In this document: positions 17,047 to 25,153 of the stretch, in pieces
How positions within the stretch are numbered: the stretch's first letter is position 1
How the letters are laid out: each line of letters opens with the position of its first letter
Assembly: GCF_024172185.1 (NCBI RefSeq)
Contig: NZ_JAMZEC010000001.1
Coordinates: 2,418,001-2,482,000 of the forward strand
Reading direction: 5' to 3'
DNA from: Nonomuraea roseoviolacea subsp. carminata
Lineage (GTDB): Bacteria; Actinomycetota; Actinomycetes; Streptosporangiales; Streptosporangiaceae
DNA: 64,000 bases
Translations under genes and position numbers: made by a program
The notes under the pieces: model-generated
Databases searched by the model: none
What the model was told of the DNA's origin: nothing
The model's input: the letters and a program-made list of their open reading frames with translations, nothing else

Positions 17047-18242
17047 CCTGGCTGCGGAACGTGCTCGTCGACCTGGCCGACGACTCTCCACAGGTGGACC
17101 TGGCCGAACGCACCATCGCGACACATGACCGCAGGCGGCGTACCACGCTCTCCCTCCTCGCGGCGGGCATGGTCGTGGTCATCGCCTCTGGCTTGACGGC
17201 CGCCGTCCGGTTGCTGCCGGACAGACCGCAGGAGGCCGCCGCCCAAGGCGACGACCTGCCGGCCCGCGGGGTGGAGCCGCTGAGCCACGCGTACAAGACC
17301 TTCTGCAAGCCGGACAAGGGGAAGGCGCCGAAGGGCTGCCGGGACGGAGGCTGGCGGGTGGTCACGCGGAGCGGGAAGGCCTACGACGTCACCGAGGCGC
17401 TGCCCAGCCTCAGCTCCGGGCGTGGCGGAGTACGGGACAGCCCGCTGGCGATCAGCCGCGACGGCCGGAAGATCGCCTACTACAGCGCCAAGGAAGGCAC
17501 CTTCCAGGTCCGCGACCTGGCCTCGGGCCAGACGACGACGGCGGCCGACAAGGTGCCGGAGGGCCGGCTGGGCAGCATCTCGCGCCTGATGCTGTCGGAC
17601 GACGGCCGGTTCGTGGCCTTCAGCAAGGTCCCGGACTTCAAGGACCCCGCGCTGCTCATCGACATGCGCGACAGGGTCGTCCGCCGGCTGCCGAACCGCT
17701 GGGTCCCCATCGGCCTGTCCCAGGACGGCGCCACGATCACGCTCGCGGAATACTCACCCCACTCGCAACTGCGGACGATCTCGAACCTGTGGCCGCCGTC
17801 CTCGGCGGGCAAGTCCACATCGGTCATCCTGCCGAAGGACTACCGCTTCAGCCCGCTCGCTCCCGACGGGAAGACCGTCGCGGTGATCGAGAACCTCAGC
17901 GCCGCCGAGAAGCCATGCCGCCATGGGGACCTCGCCCTCATGGACACGCTCACCGGCAAACGGCGGAAGGCGACGGCTCTCAGCGGCCTGGCCCCGGACG
18001 TCTCCACCATCTCACTGCGTACCTGGATCGACGCCGAGGAGGTCACGGCTCTCACCATGTCGGTGCGGTGCAGGCCGGCGTCCCAGGTGCCGGACGACGA
18101 GCCCCCGGTGATCGACCCGCCCTATCAGAGCATGACCGCCTACGCGGTGAACGTCAGGACCGGCAGGGCCAGGAAGATCGCCACGTACAGAGCTCGGAAC
18201 TTCTTCGAGATCGTCCTACCTGGGCCCCCCGGGGCGCCGTGA
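17043..18242 (+). CDS. Membrane-anchored beta-propeller-like protein (sigma partner)
   Basis: 399 residues: a short cytoplasmic N-terminus (about 38 residues), one membrane helix (TLSLLAAGMVVVIASGLTAAV) and a large outside part with TolB/WD40-like repeats (LAISRDGRKIAYYSAKEG, LMLSDDGRFVAFSKV, PLAPDGKTVAVIEN). It is translationally coupled to the SigE-family sigma gene. In this position one often finds an anti-sigma factor; the short cytoplasmic N-terminus lacks an obvious zinc anti-sigma HX3CX2C motif. It could sense envelope stress, but that is inference. Confidence 0.75.
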   Translation: MTWLRNVLVDLADDSPQVDLAERTIATHDRRRRTTLSLLAAGMVVVIASGLTAAVRLLPDRPQEAAAQGDDLPARGVEPLSHAYKTFCKPDKGKAPKGCRDGGWRVVTRSGKAYDVTEALPSLSSGRGGVRDSPLAISRDGRKIAYYSAKEGTFQVRDLASGQTTTAADKVPEGRLGSISRLMLSDDGRFVAFSKVPDFKDPALLIDMRDRVVRRLPNRWVPIGLSQDGATITLAEYSPHSQLRTISNLWPPSSAGKSTSVILPKDYRFSPLAPDGKTVAVIENLSAAEKPCRHGDLALMDTLTGKRRKATALSGLAPDVSTISLRTWIDAEEVTALTMSVRCRPASQVPDDEPPVIDPPYQSMTAYAVNVRTGRARKIATYRARNFFEIVLPGPPGAP

Positions 18243-18263
18243 CCTCAGGCGCCGCAGCCTGGT

Positions 18264-18854
18264 CTATGCCGTTGCCACTGAGCTCCTTGCGACCGTCCAA
18301 GCCGCCTCGATCATGCGGAAGATCTCGTCCACAGCGGTTCGCGGGTCGTCCGATTCGCGGGCGACCGAGAAGGCGTCCACCACGAAGCGCGCGATCGCGC
18401 CGCAGGTCGGCGTGGTCTGCGGCAGGTCCAGGTCAGCGGCGATGGCCGTCGCCAGCGACCGGGCGTGGCGCTGTCTCATCGACTCCTCGTACTGCCGCAG
18501 CGCCGGTGATTCCTCGATCATGCGCCACAGCGGGGCGGCGCCGTCAGCCGTGCAGTGCCGCACCATGGCGTGGATCTCGCGGCGCAGGGCGGGGATGAGC
18601 GCCTCGTGCGGCTCGCGGTCGGTGACCGCCCGCACGAGGCGCTGCTCGAAGTCCTCGTCCTGCTCGAAGACCAGGGCCTCCTTCGAGCTGAAGTGGGAGA
18701 AGATCGTGGTCACGGCCACGTCGGCCGCGGCGGCCACCTCGCGGATGCCCACCGCGTCGTAGCCGCGCTCGGCGAACAGGAGCCGGGCGGCGTCGGCGAT
18801 CTTCTGGCGGGTTGCGGCCTTCTTGCGCTCGCGGCGTCCAGGCTGCTCGATCAC
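18264..18854 (-). CDS. TetR-family regulator
   Basis: 196 residues. The N-terminal helix-turn-helix is canonical (TRQKIADAARLLFAERGYDAVGIREVAAAADVAVTTIFSHFSSKEALVF); the C-terminal part is an all-helical ligand domain. GTG 18854 has no ribosome-binding site but TAGGGT on the minus strand (18861-18866) ends six bases upstream, as in leaderless genes. It is head to head with a quinone-oxidoreductase-like gene, with two operator-like repeats between, so it likely represses both itself and the oxidoreductase. Confidence 0.9.
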   Translation of the reverse strand: MIEQPGRRERKKAATRQKIADAARLLFAERGYDAVGIREVAAAADVAVTTIFSHFSSKEALVFEQDEDFEQRLVRAVTDREPHEALIPALRREIHAMVRHCTADGAAPLWRMIEESPALRQYEESMRQRHARSLATAIAADLDLPQTTPTCGAIARFVVDAFSVARESDDPRTAVDEIFRMIEAAWTVARSSVATA

Positions 18855-18860
18855 GCGCCA

Positions 18861-18924
18861 ACCCTATCAGGTCCGAAAACCTAACCGTTTCAAAACCCTA
18901 ACCGTTAGTGCTACGGTCGGCGGC
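18861..18924. promoter_or_regulatory. Divergent leaderless promoters with paired TetR operator candidates
   Basis: The 10-mer CCTAACCGTT occurs at 18880-18889 and 18897-18906, 17 bp apart. The second copy is extended to CTAACCGTTAG (18898-18908), a perfect odd palindrome. For the rightward gene, TTCAAA (18889-18894), a 17-bp spacer and TACGGT (18912-18917) end seven bases before ATG 18925, with the palindrome in the spacer. For the leftward gene the -10 is TAGGGT (18866-18861). Binding would block both promoters. Confidence 0.6.
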
Positions 18925-19818
18925 ATGAGGAAAGTGAACTTCACCGAGTTCGGCGGTCCGGACGTCCTGCACGTCATCGAGACCGAGGAACCCCACGCCG
19001 GCCCCGGCCAGGTACGCATAGCGGTGCGGGCAGCGGGCGTGAACCCCGTCGACTGGAGGATCCGTGAAGGCCAGATCCTGAAGGCCCATCCGATCCGGCT
19101 GCCCGCCGGAGTCGGACTGGACGCCTCAGGAGTGATCGACGAGATCGGGGAGGGTGTCGAAGGGTTCGACATCGGCGACCGCGTGTTCGGTGAAGGCGCC
19201 GACACCTACGCCGAGTACGCCGTGCTCTCGGCCTGGGCTCGGATGCCCGACGGCCTGTCCTTCGCAGAGGCGGCCGGCTATCCCTCCGTGGTCGAGACCG
19301 CGCTGCGCATCATCGGCCAGGTCGGCGTCCAGCCCGGGCAGACGCTCCTCGTCAGTGGCGCCTCCGGCGGGGTGGGGTCCGCGGTGCTGCAGATCGCCCG
19401 CGACCGTGGCATCACGGTGATCGGCACGGCTGGGGCGGCGAACCAGGACTATCTACGCAGCCTCGGTGCCCTCGCCACGACATACGGCCCCGGCTGGGTC
19501 GACAGAGTGCGGCGGCTCGGTCCCGTCGACGCGGCCCTCGACCTCGCCGGCTCGGGCGTGATTCCCGAACTCCTGGAGCTGACCGGGGACCCGCGGAAGG
19601 TCGTCTCCATCGCCGACCTCGGCGCGCCGCAGTTCGGCGTCCGGTTCTCCGGCGAGGCCGGAAGCGTGCCGGAAGCACTCGCGGAGGCCACCGCGCTCAT
19701 CGCGCGGGGGAAGCTCCACATCCCGGTCGACAAGACGTACACGCTGGACGAAGCCGCGAAGGCACACATCGACAGCCGCGCCGGCCACACACGCGGCCGC
19801 CGCGTCATCCTCGTCTAG
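18925..19818 (+). CDS. NADP-dependent quinone oxidoreductase-like protein
   Basis: 297 residues of the medium-chain dehydrogenase/reductase family, zinc-free quinone-oxidoreductase branch: VRAAGVNPVDWRIREG, an N-terminal GroES-like fold, and the NADPH site LLVSGASGGVGSAVLQIA. No zinc-binding cysteines are seen. It would reduce quinones or enones in the cytoplasm. The start at ATG 18925 fits a leaderless message and gives a family-like N-terminus (MRKVNFTEFGGPDVL). It is probably repressed by the adjoining TetR protein. Confidence 0.9.
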   Translation: MRKVNFTEFGGPDVLHVIETEEPHAGPGQVRIAVRAAGVNPVDWRIREGQILKAHPIRLPAGVGLDASGVIDEIGEGVEGFDIGDRVFGEGADTYAEYAVLSAWARMPDGLSFAEAAGYPSVVETALRIIGQVGVQPGQTLLVSGASGGVGSAVLQIARDRGITVIGTAGAANQDYLRSLGALATTYGPGWVDRVRRLGPVDAALDLAGSGVIPELLELTGDPRKVVSIADLGAPQFGVRFSGEAGSVPEALAEATALIARGKLHIPVDKTYTLDEAAKAHIDSRAGHTRGRRVILV

Positions 19819-19949
19819 CGCCGCCTTATGCGGCGTTGGGCCTGGTGGCGCTCCGACGGAGGCGGACGTTGTCCACATACCGGTTCCGCTCCGGCGGCGT
19901 GACCATCACACCGGCAAGGCGAACGCTGCCGCATGTCCGTCCGCGCCGG

Positions 19950-20233
19950 CAGGCCATCGACTGCCTCGCCGAGGTTGGGCCCACGCTGGGGCGGCCACTC
20001 GTCGACACTCTGGAGCACAGCAACCTGAGGAACCTGAAGGAGCTGCGGCGGGCTCACGCAAGCGATCAGAGATCCGAATGCTCTTCGTCTTCGACCCCGA
20101 CCGAGCAGCGATCTTCTTGGTCGCGGGCGATATAGCGGGACCATGGTCCCGATGGTACGACGAGGCAATACCGCTCGCCGAAGCCCGCTACGCCGATTAC
20201 CGGGCCCAGCAAGACAAGGAGGCCGATCGATGA
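19950..20233 (+). pseudogene. HigB/Gp49-like toxin remnant, frameshifted
   Basis: Two frames together spell a HigB-type toxin C-terminal half. Up to about 20048 one frame reads AIDCLAEVGPTLGRPLVDTL and NLKELR; after that the next frame reads RSEIRMLFVFDPDRAAIFLV and WSRWYDEAIPLAEARYADY, ending TGA at 20231-20233. A single missing base in the CTGCGGCGGGCTC run near 20046-20052 would restore 'LRPGS', the family sequence. The N-terminal third of the family cannot be recognised upstream (19819-19949). The toxin is therefore broken, or has a sequencing indel plus a decayed start. Its end overlaps the antitoxin start (ATGA). Confidence 0.7.
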
Positions 20234-20559
20234 GTACCGCCCGCCGGTGGCAGGACGTCAAAGCCGAGGCACACCGCCGTCACCCCGAGTTGGCAGACCC
20301 TGAACGTCAGGCCACGGCCCGCGCCGAACTGGAGGCATACGTCGCCGGCCACCACCTCAAGGAACTCCGCAAGTCCATCGGAAAGACCCAGGCCGAGATC
20401 GCCCAGATCCTGGGTGTGTCCCAATCCCGGATCTCGCAGATCGAGAACGGCAACATCGAGGCTATGGAGCTGGAGACCCTCCGCGCCTACGCTGCCGCGC
20501 TCGGCGGACAGCTGGACATCACCATCAGCGTCGGCCCCCACTCGGTGAAGGTGGCATAG
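20230..20559 (+). CDS. XRE-family antitoxin, HigA-like
   Basis: 109 residues with one helix-turn-helix in the C-terminal half: LRKSIGKTQAEIAQILGVSQSRISQIENGNIEAMELETLRAYAAALGG. Its ATG lies inside the stop of the HigB-like remnant, the usual toxin-antitoxin overlap. It looks intact, so it is an orphan antitoxin if the toxin frameshift is real. Ribosome binding would be by AAGGAGG at 20217-20223, just upstream in the toxin's last codons. Confidence 0.88.
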   Translation: MSTARRWQDVKAEAHRRHPELADPERQATARAELEAYVAGHHLKELRKSIGKTQAEIAQILGVSQSRISQIENGNIEAMELETLRAYAAALGGQLDITISVGPHSVKVA

Positions 20560-20803
20560 CTCTCTTTGTCGCGTCTATGGAGACAACCACGGTCACTCGC
20601 AGCGGGCCTCACTCCCAGGTCGCAACCCAACGAATGGAATCTCTGCAAGTCCCCGCCACGTTCACGGCATCGACGCTGTCCGTCTGGCGACCTGCTTCGA
20701 CAGTAGGCGATTCGGCATACGGACAGCGCTTTTCGTGCTTCAAGCAGGTGCGCGAGCGTCCGCATGACCGCGTGTGAAACGGCCAGCACGGAAGGAGGAA
20801 CCA

Positions 20804-21193
20804 GTGTCATACCCGCAACTGCTCACCCCCGAGGAGAAGCTCGCCGACGCGAAGAAGCAGCTGGACCTCCCGCATATCGTCGTGATCTGCGGCTCCACCC
20901 GTTTCATGACCGAGATGACCGAGGCCGATCTGCGGGAGACCGCAGCCGGAAAGATCGTCGTCAAGCCGGGGTGCGACCTGAAGTCGCCGCACGAACTTTG
21001 GTGCGATCCTGTCGAGGTCGAGGCGCTGAAGGTTCGACTCGACGATCTGCACCGGGCGAAGATCCGGCTCGCTGATGAGGTGCTCGTAGTCGGCGACTAC
21101 ATCGGAGACAGCACCCGAGCCGAAATCGCCTACGCCCGGTCGCTGGGCAAGCCCGTGCGGTTCACGCACCCCGAAGTCGACCCCGACGCCTGA
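20804..21193 (+). CDS. DUF4406 / nucleoside-deoxyribosyltransferase-like protein
   Basis: 129 residues. HIVVICGSTRFMTEM and a C-terminal LADEVLVVGDYIGDSTRAEIAYARSLGKPVRF are the two halves of the nucleoside 2-deoxyribosyltransferase-like fold that phages and their relics often carry. It might bind or hydrolyse a nucleotide; no activity is proven for this group. GTG 20804 is set by GAAGGAGG (20791-20798). The 244 bp before it (20560-20803) holds nothing I recognise. Confidence 0.75.
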   Translation: MSYPQLLTPEEKLADAKKQLDLPHIVVICGSTRFMTEMTEADLRETAAGKIVVKPGCDLKSPHELWCDPVEVEALKVRLDDLHRAKIRLADEVLVVGDYIGDSTRAEIAYARSLGKPVRFTHPEVDPDA

Positions 21194-21435
21194 CCGACCG
21201 CCCAGGCCGCATCGGGGCCCGCCGCCGCATCACTCGAAGCGATGCCGTCCGGCTGCCCACCATTCGGCTCCACCGAAGCGGCCGACTCCGGCGATCAGAT
21301 GTCGCCTGGAGCCCGATTCGCCTACGACCTTGCCTCTCGCCGATCTGCTCCGGAGTTGGGGCGGTAAACCCGCGGCGAGGCGGTCGCAGAACGGATCGCG
21401 GGAGACGCTCGGGAAGCATCGTCGAGGATGGCTTC

Positions 21436-21708
21436 ATGACCCACGTGATCGAAGCTCCCCGTGCTGACGACGCCGCGTCTCTGGGGCCGCTTCAGTTGAG
21501 GGCCTGGTTGCAGACGTATCCCTGCGAGGACGTGGGGATCGACGAGAACTGGATCCGTGAGCACCGTGGCTCTTCTGCCACAGAGGAGGGAATCGCCCAG
21601 TGGCGGGAGTTCATCGAGGCGACGAGACAGCAGCCGGATCTGCTGTTCTGCCGCGTCGTCCGCTCCGGGACGGAGATCGTCGGCTTCCTCTGCGGCCGAG
21701 CCGCATAG
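21436..21708 (+). pseudogene. GNAT acetyltransferase, C-terminal half missing
   Basis: 90 residues matching the N-terminal half of a GNAT acetyltransferase (ADDAASLGPLQLRAWLQTYP, HRGSSATEEGIAQWREFIE, then VRSGTEIVGFLCGR). The frame stops two codons after GFLCGR, exactly where the acetyl-CoA-binding strand and loop should begin, and another gene starts 12 bp later. So the protein lacks its cofactor site and is likely inactive. A recombination joint with the next gene would explain it. Upstream 21194-21435 shows no gene. Confidence 0.7.
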
Positions 21709-21719
21709 TCTGCACGGCT

Positions 21720-22259
21720 GTGGACAGGGAACGCAGCGCTCGGCAGCTTCGAATGATCGGCGAGACGGTGGAACTGGCGAAGGCCCTCAGCGTGGAGGTC
21801 TGGCTCCGCGGGGGGTGGGCCATGGACTTCTTCATCGGTGAGGTCACGCGCGACCATGTGGACATCGACTGGTTCACCTGGGCGGAGGACGCCTCCGCGC
21901 TGACCGACGGCCTGCTGCGTTCCAGCTATGAACCCCTGTCCGGGCCGCCCGCCGACCAACAACTCGATTTCCGCAAGCAAGGCGTGGAGAGCAGCTTCGC
22001 CCTCCTGGACAAGGACCGGTTCGGGCGCGTTGTGGTCGCCGGCGGCCCTTGGGCCGGGGAGGTATGGCCGGAGGGCATGCTCGATGCCCCTGAGGGCCGT
22101 ATCGGGGCGCTGCGGTGCCGGGTCATCAATCCGCACGCCCAGATCGAGATCAAGCAGATGATGCCGGTGTGGGTTCCAGGCCGGCCTCGCCGCACGAAGG
22201 ACGCCGAGGACATCACCCGGTTGAAGGCGGCCCTGCGAGAGGACACCCACCGGGCATGA
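21720..22259 (+). CDS. Aminoglycoside/lincosamide-type nucleotidyltransferase
   Basis: 179 residues of the Aminoglyc_resit nucleotidyltransferase family. VWLRGGWAMDFFIGEVTRDHVDIDWFTW holds the GGWA and DxD (VDIDW) metal-site motifs of ANT(2'')/LinB-like enzymes, and the C-terminal KDAEDITRLKAAL is also typical. It would put a nucleotide on an antibiotic hydroxyl, but chromosomal homologues are common and resistance is not proven. GTG 21720 has no clear ribosome-binding site; ATG 21753 is the alternative. Confidence 0.78.
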   Translation: MDRERSARQLRMIGETVELAKALSVEVWLRGGWAMDFFIGEVTRDHVDIDWFTWAEDASALTDGLLRSSYEPLSGPPADQQLDFRKQGVESSFALLDKDRFGRVVVAGGPWAGEVWPEGMLDAPEGRIGALRCRVINPHAQIEIKQMMPVWVPGRPRRTKDAEDITRLKAALREDTHRA

Positions 22260-22382
22260 GGACGTGAACCCGCAGGGTCGATGACGATGAGGCCCGGCGA
22301 CTGCCTGAGGATCATTCGCCGCTGCTCCGGCCCGATGGCCGCAGGTTCACGAGACACTGCCGCTGCGCCAAGGGCAGGGACC

Positions 22383-22412
22383 GGGTGCGGGGCGGGGCCC
22401 CGCTCGGAGCGT
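22383..22412. repeat. Dispersed 30-bp GC-rich repeat, copy 1
   Basis: GGGTGCGGGGCGGGGCCCCG followed by CTCGGAGCGT; it matches 29 of 30 bases with 23868-23897. It sits in the gap between the nucleotidyltransferase and Nudix genes (22260-22458), which otherwise shows no gene. Confidence 0.75.
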
Positions 22413-22458
22413 GGGCCATGCCTTCGGGAGTGGCGGGTCACTCCTAGCGCTATGACGG

Positions 22459-22890
22459 TCAGAGCAGACGAATGCCGTCGTGGCTACGGATGGCCGGTAC
22501 CTGGACATGGTGCATGGCATCAAGGACCCGGACGGCGAATGCCTCGGACGCGAGTTCCCGAACCTCTTTCTCAGTGACCCAACGAAAGGCGCGGGTCTCG
22601 TCGGTTTCGGTGAGCCGGCCGCCGATGACCTTGCAGCGGAAGACCAGGGCGACGACACCGCGCGTCATGTTCTTGTAGACACCGGTCAGGCCGACGGGTT
22701 CGACATCCAGGCCGGTTTCTTCATGGATCTCGCGAAGGAGGCCCGTGGTGATCTCCTCGCCACGCTCCAGGATGCCGCCAGGGGCTTCCCAGTGGCCGTT
22801 GTCGCGGCGTTGCGTGAGGAGTGCGCGGCCCTGGTCGTCAATGATCACGCCTGCCACGCTGACCGAGTGCTGCGCGCTGTGATGATCCAT
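22459..22890 (-). CDS. Nudix hydrolase
   Basis: 143 residues with a complete Nudix box: G-GILERGEEITTGLL-REIHEETGL fits GX5EX7REUXEEXGU exactly. It would hydrolyse a nucleoside-diphosphate-linked compound with magnesium. The N-terminal SVAGVIIDDQGRALLTQRRDNGHWEAPGG and the length fit the MutT/ADP-ribose pyrophosphatase-like group; the substrate cannot be told. It stands alone on the minus strand between plus-strand genes of the island. Confidence 0.9.
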   Translation of the reverse strand: MDHHSAQHSVSVAGVIIDDQGRALLTQRRDNGHWEAPGGILERGEEITTGLLREIHEETGLDVEPVGLTGVYKNMTRGVVALVFRCKVIGGRLTETDETRAFRWVTEKEVRELASEAFAVRVLDAMHHVQVPAIRSHDGIRLL

Positions 22891-23090
22891 CGGACGCCCT
22901 CCGGACTGCTGATCGCTACTGAGGGGTGGTCGTGGCCGACCTGCCCTTGCCCGATCTGGACCCGACCAGCGACCGGGCCGTCTTCAGACAGACCCGGTGT
23001 CATCTCCCGGTACGGTACGCTCTCGCGGCCCACCGCCGGCGACGGCGTTCGCGAGGTCGAGCCAGGTCTCGTTGTCTGTAGTGTGCGGAA

Positions 23091-23654
23091 ATGACGAGAA
23101 GCGAGCGACTCGCGGACCAGCTGGACCGGCACTGGCACAAGAACCTGCGGCCGCGGCTGCACGGTCTTACCGATGAGGAGTACTTCTGGGAGCCGGTGCG
23201 CGGCTGCTGGAGCATCCGCCCACGTGGCACGTCGGCCGCACCGATGTCGGCGTGTTCGGGGGAATGGACGATGGACTTCGCGTCCCCTGACCCGGTGCCG
23301 GCGCCGGTGACCACGATTGCCTGGCGGCTGGCGCACATCATCGTCTCCTGCCTGGGCTATCGGGTCGGATGGCACTTCGGCGGCCAGGACATCGACTTCC
23401 AGACGTTCGCCTACGCGGGGACCGCTGATGAGGCGCTGAAGCAGCTCGATGAGATGTATGGGAGATGGAACGCGGGGGTCCGCGAGCTCTCGGACGCTGA
23501 CCTGGAGAATCCGCCCACGGTGGGTCACGAGCGGTTTCCCATGGAGGGCATCGTCCTGCACGTCAACAGGGAGCTGATCCATCACGGCGCCGAGATCTCC
23601 CTGCTGCGCGACCTCTACCGCTGGCAGGACGGAGCCGTACCGCGCCGGATATGA
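23091..23654 (+). CDS. DinB-family protein
   Basis: 187 residues of the DinB/YfiT-like four-helix bundle: LADQLDRHWHKNLRPRLHGLTDEEYFWEPV, then TIAWRLAHIIVSCLGYRVGWHFG, and a final HVNRELIHHGAEISLLRDLY. The three histidines typical of the metal site (WRLAH and HxxxxxxHHG) are present. Many members are bacillithiol or mycothiol-dependent transferases; no closer role can be given. Confidence 0.85.
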   Translation: MTRSERLADQLDRHWHKNLRPRLHGLTDEEYFWEPVRGCWSIRPRGTSAAPMSACSGEWTMDFASPDPVPAPVTTIAWRLAHIIVSCLGYRVGWHFGGQDIDFQTFAYAGTADEALKQLDEMYGRWNAGVRELSDADLENPPTVGHERFPMEGIVLHVNRELIHHGAEISLLRDLYRWQDGAVPRRI

Positions 23655-23867
23655 CTCTCCGGCAACCGGCGATCGAGCTTCGGAAGCCTACACGGATTCC
23701 GTGACGCTCCGTGACTGTGAGCTTCAGTGACGTCTGGGCATGGCAGACCGGACGCATCATTCGCCGCCTGCTCCGGTTCCGTGGTGACCTGGCGGCGGGC
23801 TCCCGAGACAGCGCTTGTGAGCCACGGCCAGGGGCCGGGGGTCCGGGGGCCGGTAGGCCCCCGGATG

Positions 23868-23897
23868 GGGTGCGGGGCGGAGCCCCGCTCGGAGCGT
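23868..23897. repeat. Dispersed 30-bp GC-rich repeat, copy 2
   Basis: GGGTGCGGGGCGGAGCCCCG followed by CTCGGAGCGT, 29/30 identical to 22383-22412. Here the unit includes the stem GCGGGGC-GGA-GCCCCGC. Confidence 0.8.
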
Positions 23898-23992
23898 CCG
23901 AGCGGAGCGAGGGCCGTGCTTTTGGGGGTCGAAGGGGGCGGAGCCCCCTGGGGAGCGCTGTCCGAGCTCCTTTGCGCGAAGCGCCCCCTGTG

Positions 23993-24013
23993 AGGGCCTT
24001 GCCTTGAGGCCCT
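23993..24013 (-). terminator. Hairpin after folD
   Basis: AGGGCCT (23993-23999), loop TGCCTTG, AGGCCCT (24007-24013): a perfect 7-bp stem starting 13 bp past the folD stop. No U-run follows, as is usual in this GC range. Confidence 0.5.
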
Positions 24014-24025
24014 TAAGACCTTGAC

Positions 24026-24877
24026 CTACGCGAGGGCCTTCTCGGCGGCTTCCACCACGTTGGACAGCAGCAGTGCGCGCGTCATCGGGCCCACGCCGCC
24101 CGGGTTGGGCGTGAGGAAGCCCGCCACGTCCTCCACGTCCGCCGCCACGTCGCCGGCGATCTTGCCGTTGACGCGCGAGACGCCCACGTCCAGAACGGCC
24201 GCGCCCGGCTTGACCATGTCGCGGGTGATGAGGTCGGGGACGCCGGCCGCGGCGACGACGATGTCGGCCCGGCGGACGTGCCCCGAGAGGTCCTGGGTGC
24301 CGGTGTGGCAGAGGGTCACGGTGGCGTTCTCGCTGCGGCGGGTGAGGAGGAGGCCGAGCGAGCGGCCCACGGTGATGCCGCGTCCGACCACGGCCACCTC
24401 GGCGCCCTTGATGGGCACGCCGTACTCCTGAAGGAGCAGCACGATGCCGTGGGGCGTGCAGGGCAGCGGGGCGTCGACCATGTGGACGAGCCGGCCGAGG
24501 TTGACCGGGTGCAGGCCGTCGGCGTCCTTGGCCGGGTCCATGCGCTCCAGCAGCGCCATGGTGTCGAGGTGCTTGGGCAGCGGGAGCTGGACGATGTAGC
24601 CGGTGCAGGCGGGCGAGGCGTTGAGCTCGTCGATGGCGGCCTCGACGTCGGCCTGGGTGGCGGTCTCGGGGAGGTCCACGCGGATGGAGGCGATGCCGAC
24701 CTCGGCGCAGTCGCGGTGCTTGCCCGCGACGTAGATCTGGCTGCCGGGGTCGTCGCCGACGAGGACGGTGCCGAGGCCGGGCGTGACACCTCGCTCCTTG
24801 AGCGCGGCCACCCGCTTGGTGAGGTCGTCCTTGATGCGGGCGGCGGTGGCCTTGCCGTCGAGTTTCACTGCGCTCAT
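24026..24877 (-). CDS. folD: Bifunctional methylenetetrahydrofolate dehydrogenase/cyclohydrolase
   Basis: 283 residues, normal FolD length. It oxidises 5,10-methylene-THF to 10-formyl-THF with NADP, feeding the purine steps catalysed by PurN and PurH nearby. Key pieces are visible: [14 protein letters not shown] with the catalytic lysine region, [34 protein letters not shown] for the nucleotide, and [18 protein letters not shown] 24877 is preceded by GGAAGGA; the longer in-frame start at 24928 would add residues foreign to the family. The position near purN-purH is conserved in actinomycetes. Confidence 0.97.
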   Translation of the reverse strand: MSAVKLDGKATAARIKDDLTKRVAALKERGVTPGLGTVLVGDDPGSQIYVAGKHRDCAEVGIASIRVDLPETATQADVEAAIDELNASPACTGYIVQLPLPKHLDTMALLERMDPAKDADGLHPVNLGRLVHMVDAPLPCTPHGIVLLLQEYGVPIKGAEVAVVGRGITVGRSLGLLLTRRSENATVTLCHTGTQDLSGHVRRADIVVAAAGVPDLITRDMVKPGAAVLDVGVSRVNGKIAGDVAADVEDVAGFLTPNPGGVGPMTRALLLSNVVEAAEKALA

Positions 24878-24932
24878 GCCAACCCATCCTTCCATGTCGG
24901 GGCGGGAGTCAGGCAAGCCGGGGGGCATGGAT

Positions 24933-24969
24933 TGACATCGTTGTCATCGAGCCGCGGACGGCATAGTGT
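24933..24969 (+). promoter_or_regulatory. Promoter and small palindrome upstream of the ROK gene
   Basis: TTGTCA (24941-24946), a 17-bp spacer and TAGTGT (24964-24969) make a good vegetative-type promoter reading towards the ROK gene. TGACA-TCGT-TGTCA (24933-24946) overlaps the -35 box as a 5-bp inverted repeat and could be an operator. The transcript would have a leader of about 180 nt. Confidence 0.45.
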
Positions 24970-25153
24970 GACGCTCGCCAGCCACCTGTTCACCGACCCG
25001 AAGCCATCGGGACGCGACGGCGCCGGCTCGACCCCGCCCACGGCGGAGCCGACCGGCCGTCACACTCGACCAGCGCGCCGAAAGGATCCGACCCGTGCCC
25101 GGACTCGACCACCCCCGCGCCTCCCGCCGGCCCGACCCCCTCCGCCGGCACTG

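Larger units (their letters stand above)
23655..24025. other. Non-coding gap rich in hairpins
   Basis: This 371-bp stretch between the DinB-like gene and folD holds no convincing gene. Its centre is four perfect stem-loops in a row (23843-23864, 23872-23888, 23887-23903, 23933-23949), three of them with GGA or GCG triloops, followed by the folD terminator. Similar GC-rich 'CGGAGCCCC' tracts are common in actinomycete intergenic regions. Confidence 0.7.

Noticed and set aside
1..19818. A secondary-metabolite cluster because of many exporters and regulators
   Set aside because: No PKS, NRPS, terpene, RiPP or other core biosynthetic enzyme is present; each exporter sits with its own local regulator.
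23655..24025. Possible tRNA or structured RNA gene
   Set aside because: The hairpins are simple GC stems with triloops; no cloverleaf or TTCGA-type T-loop was found.
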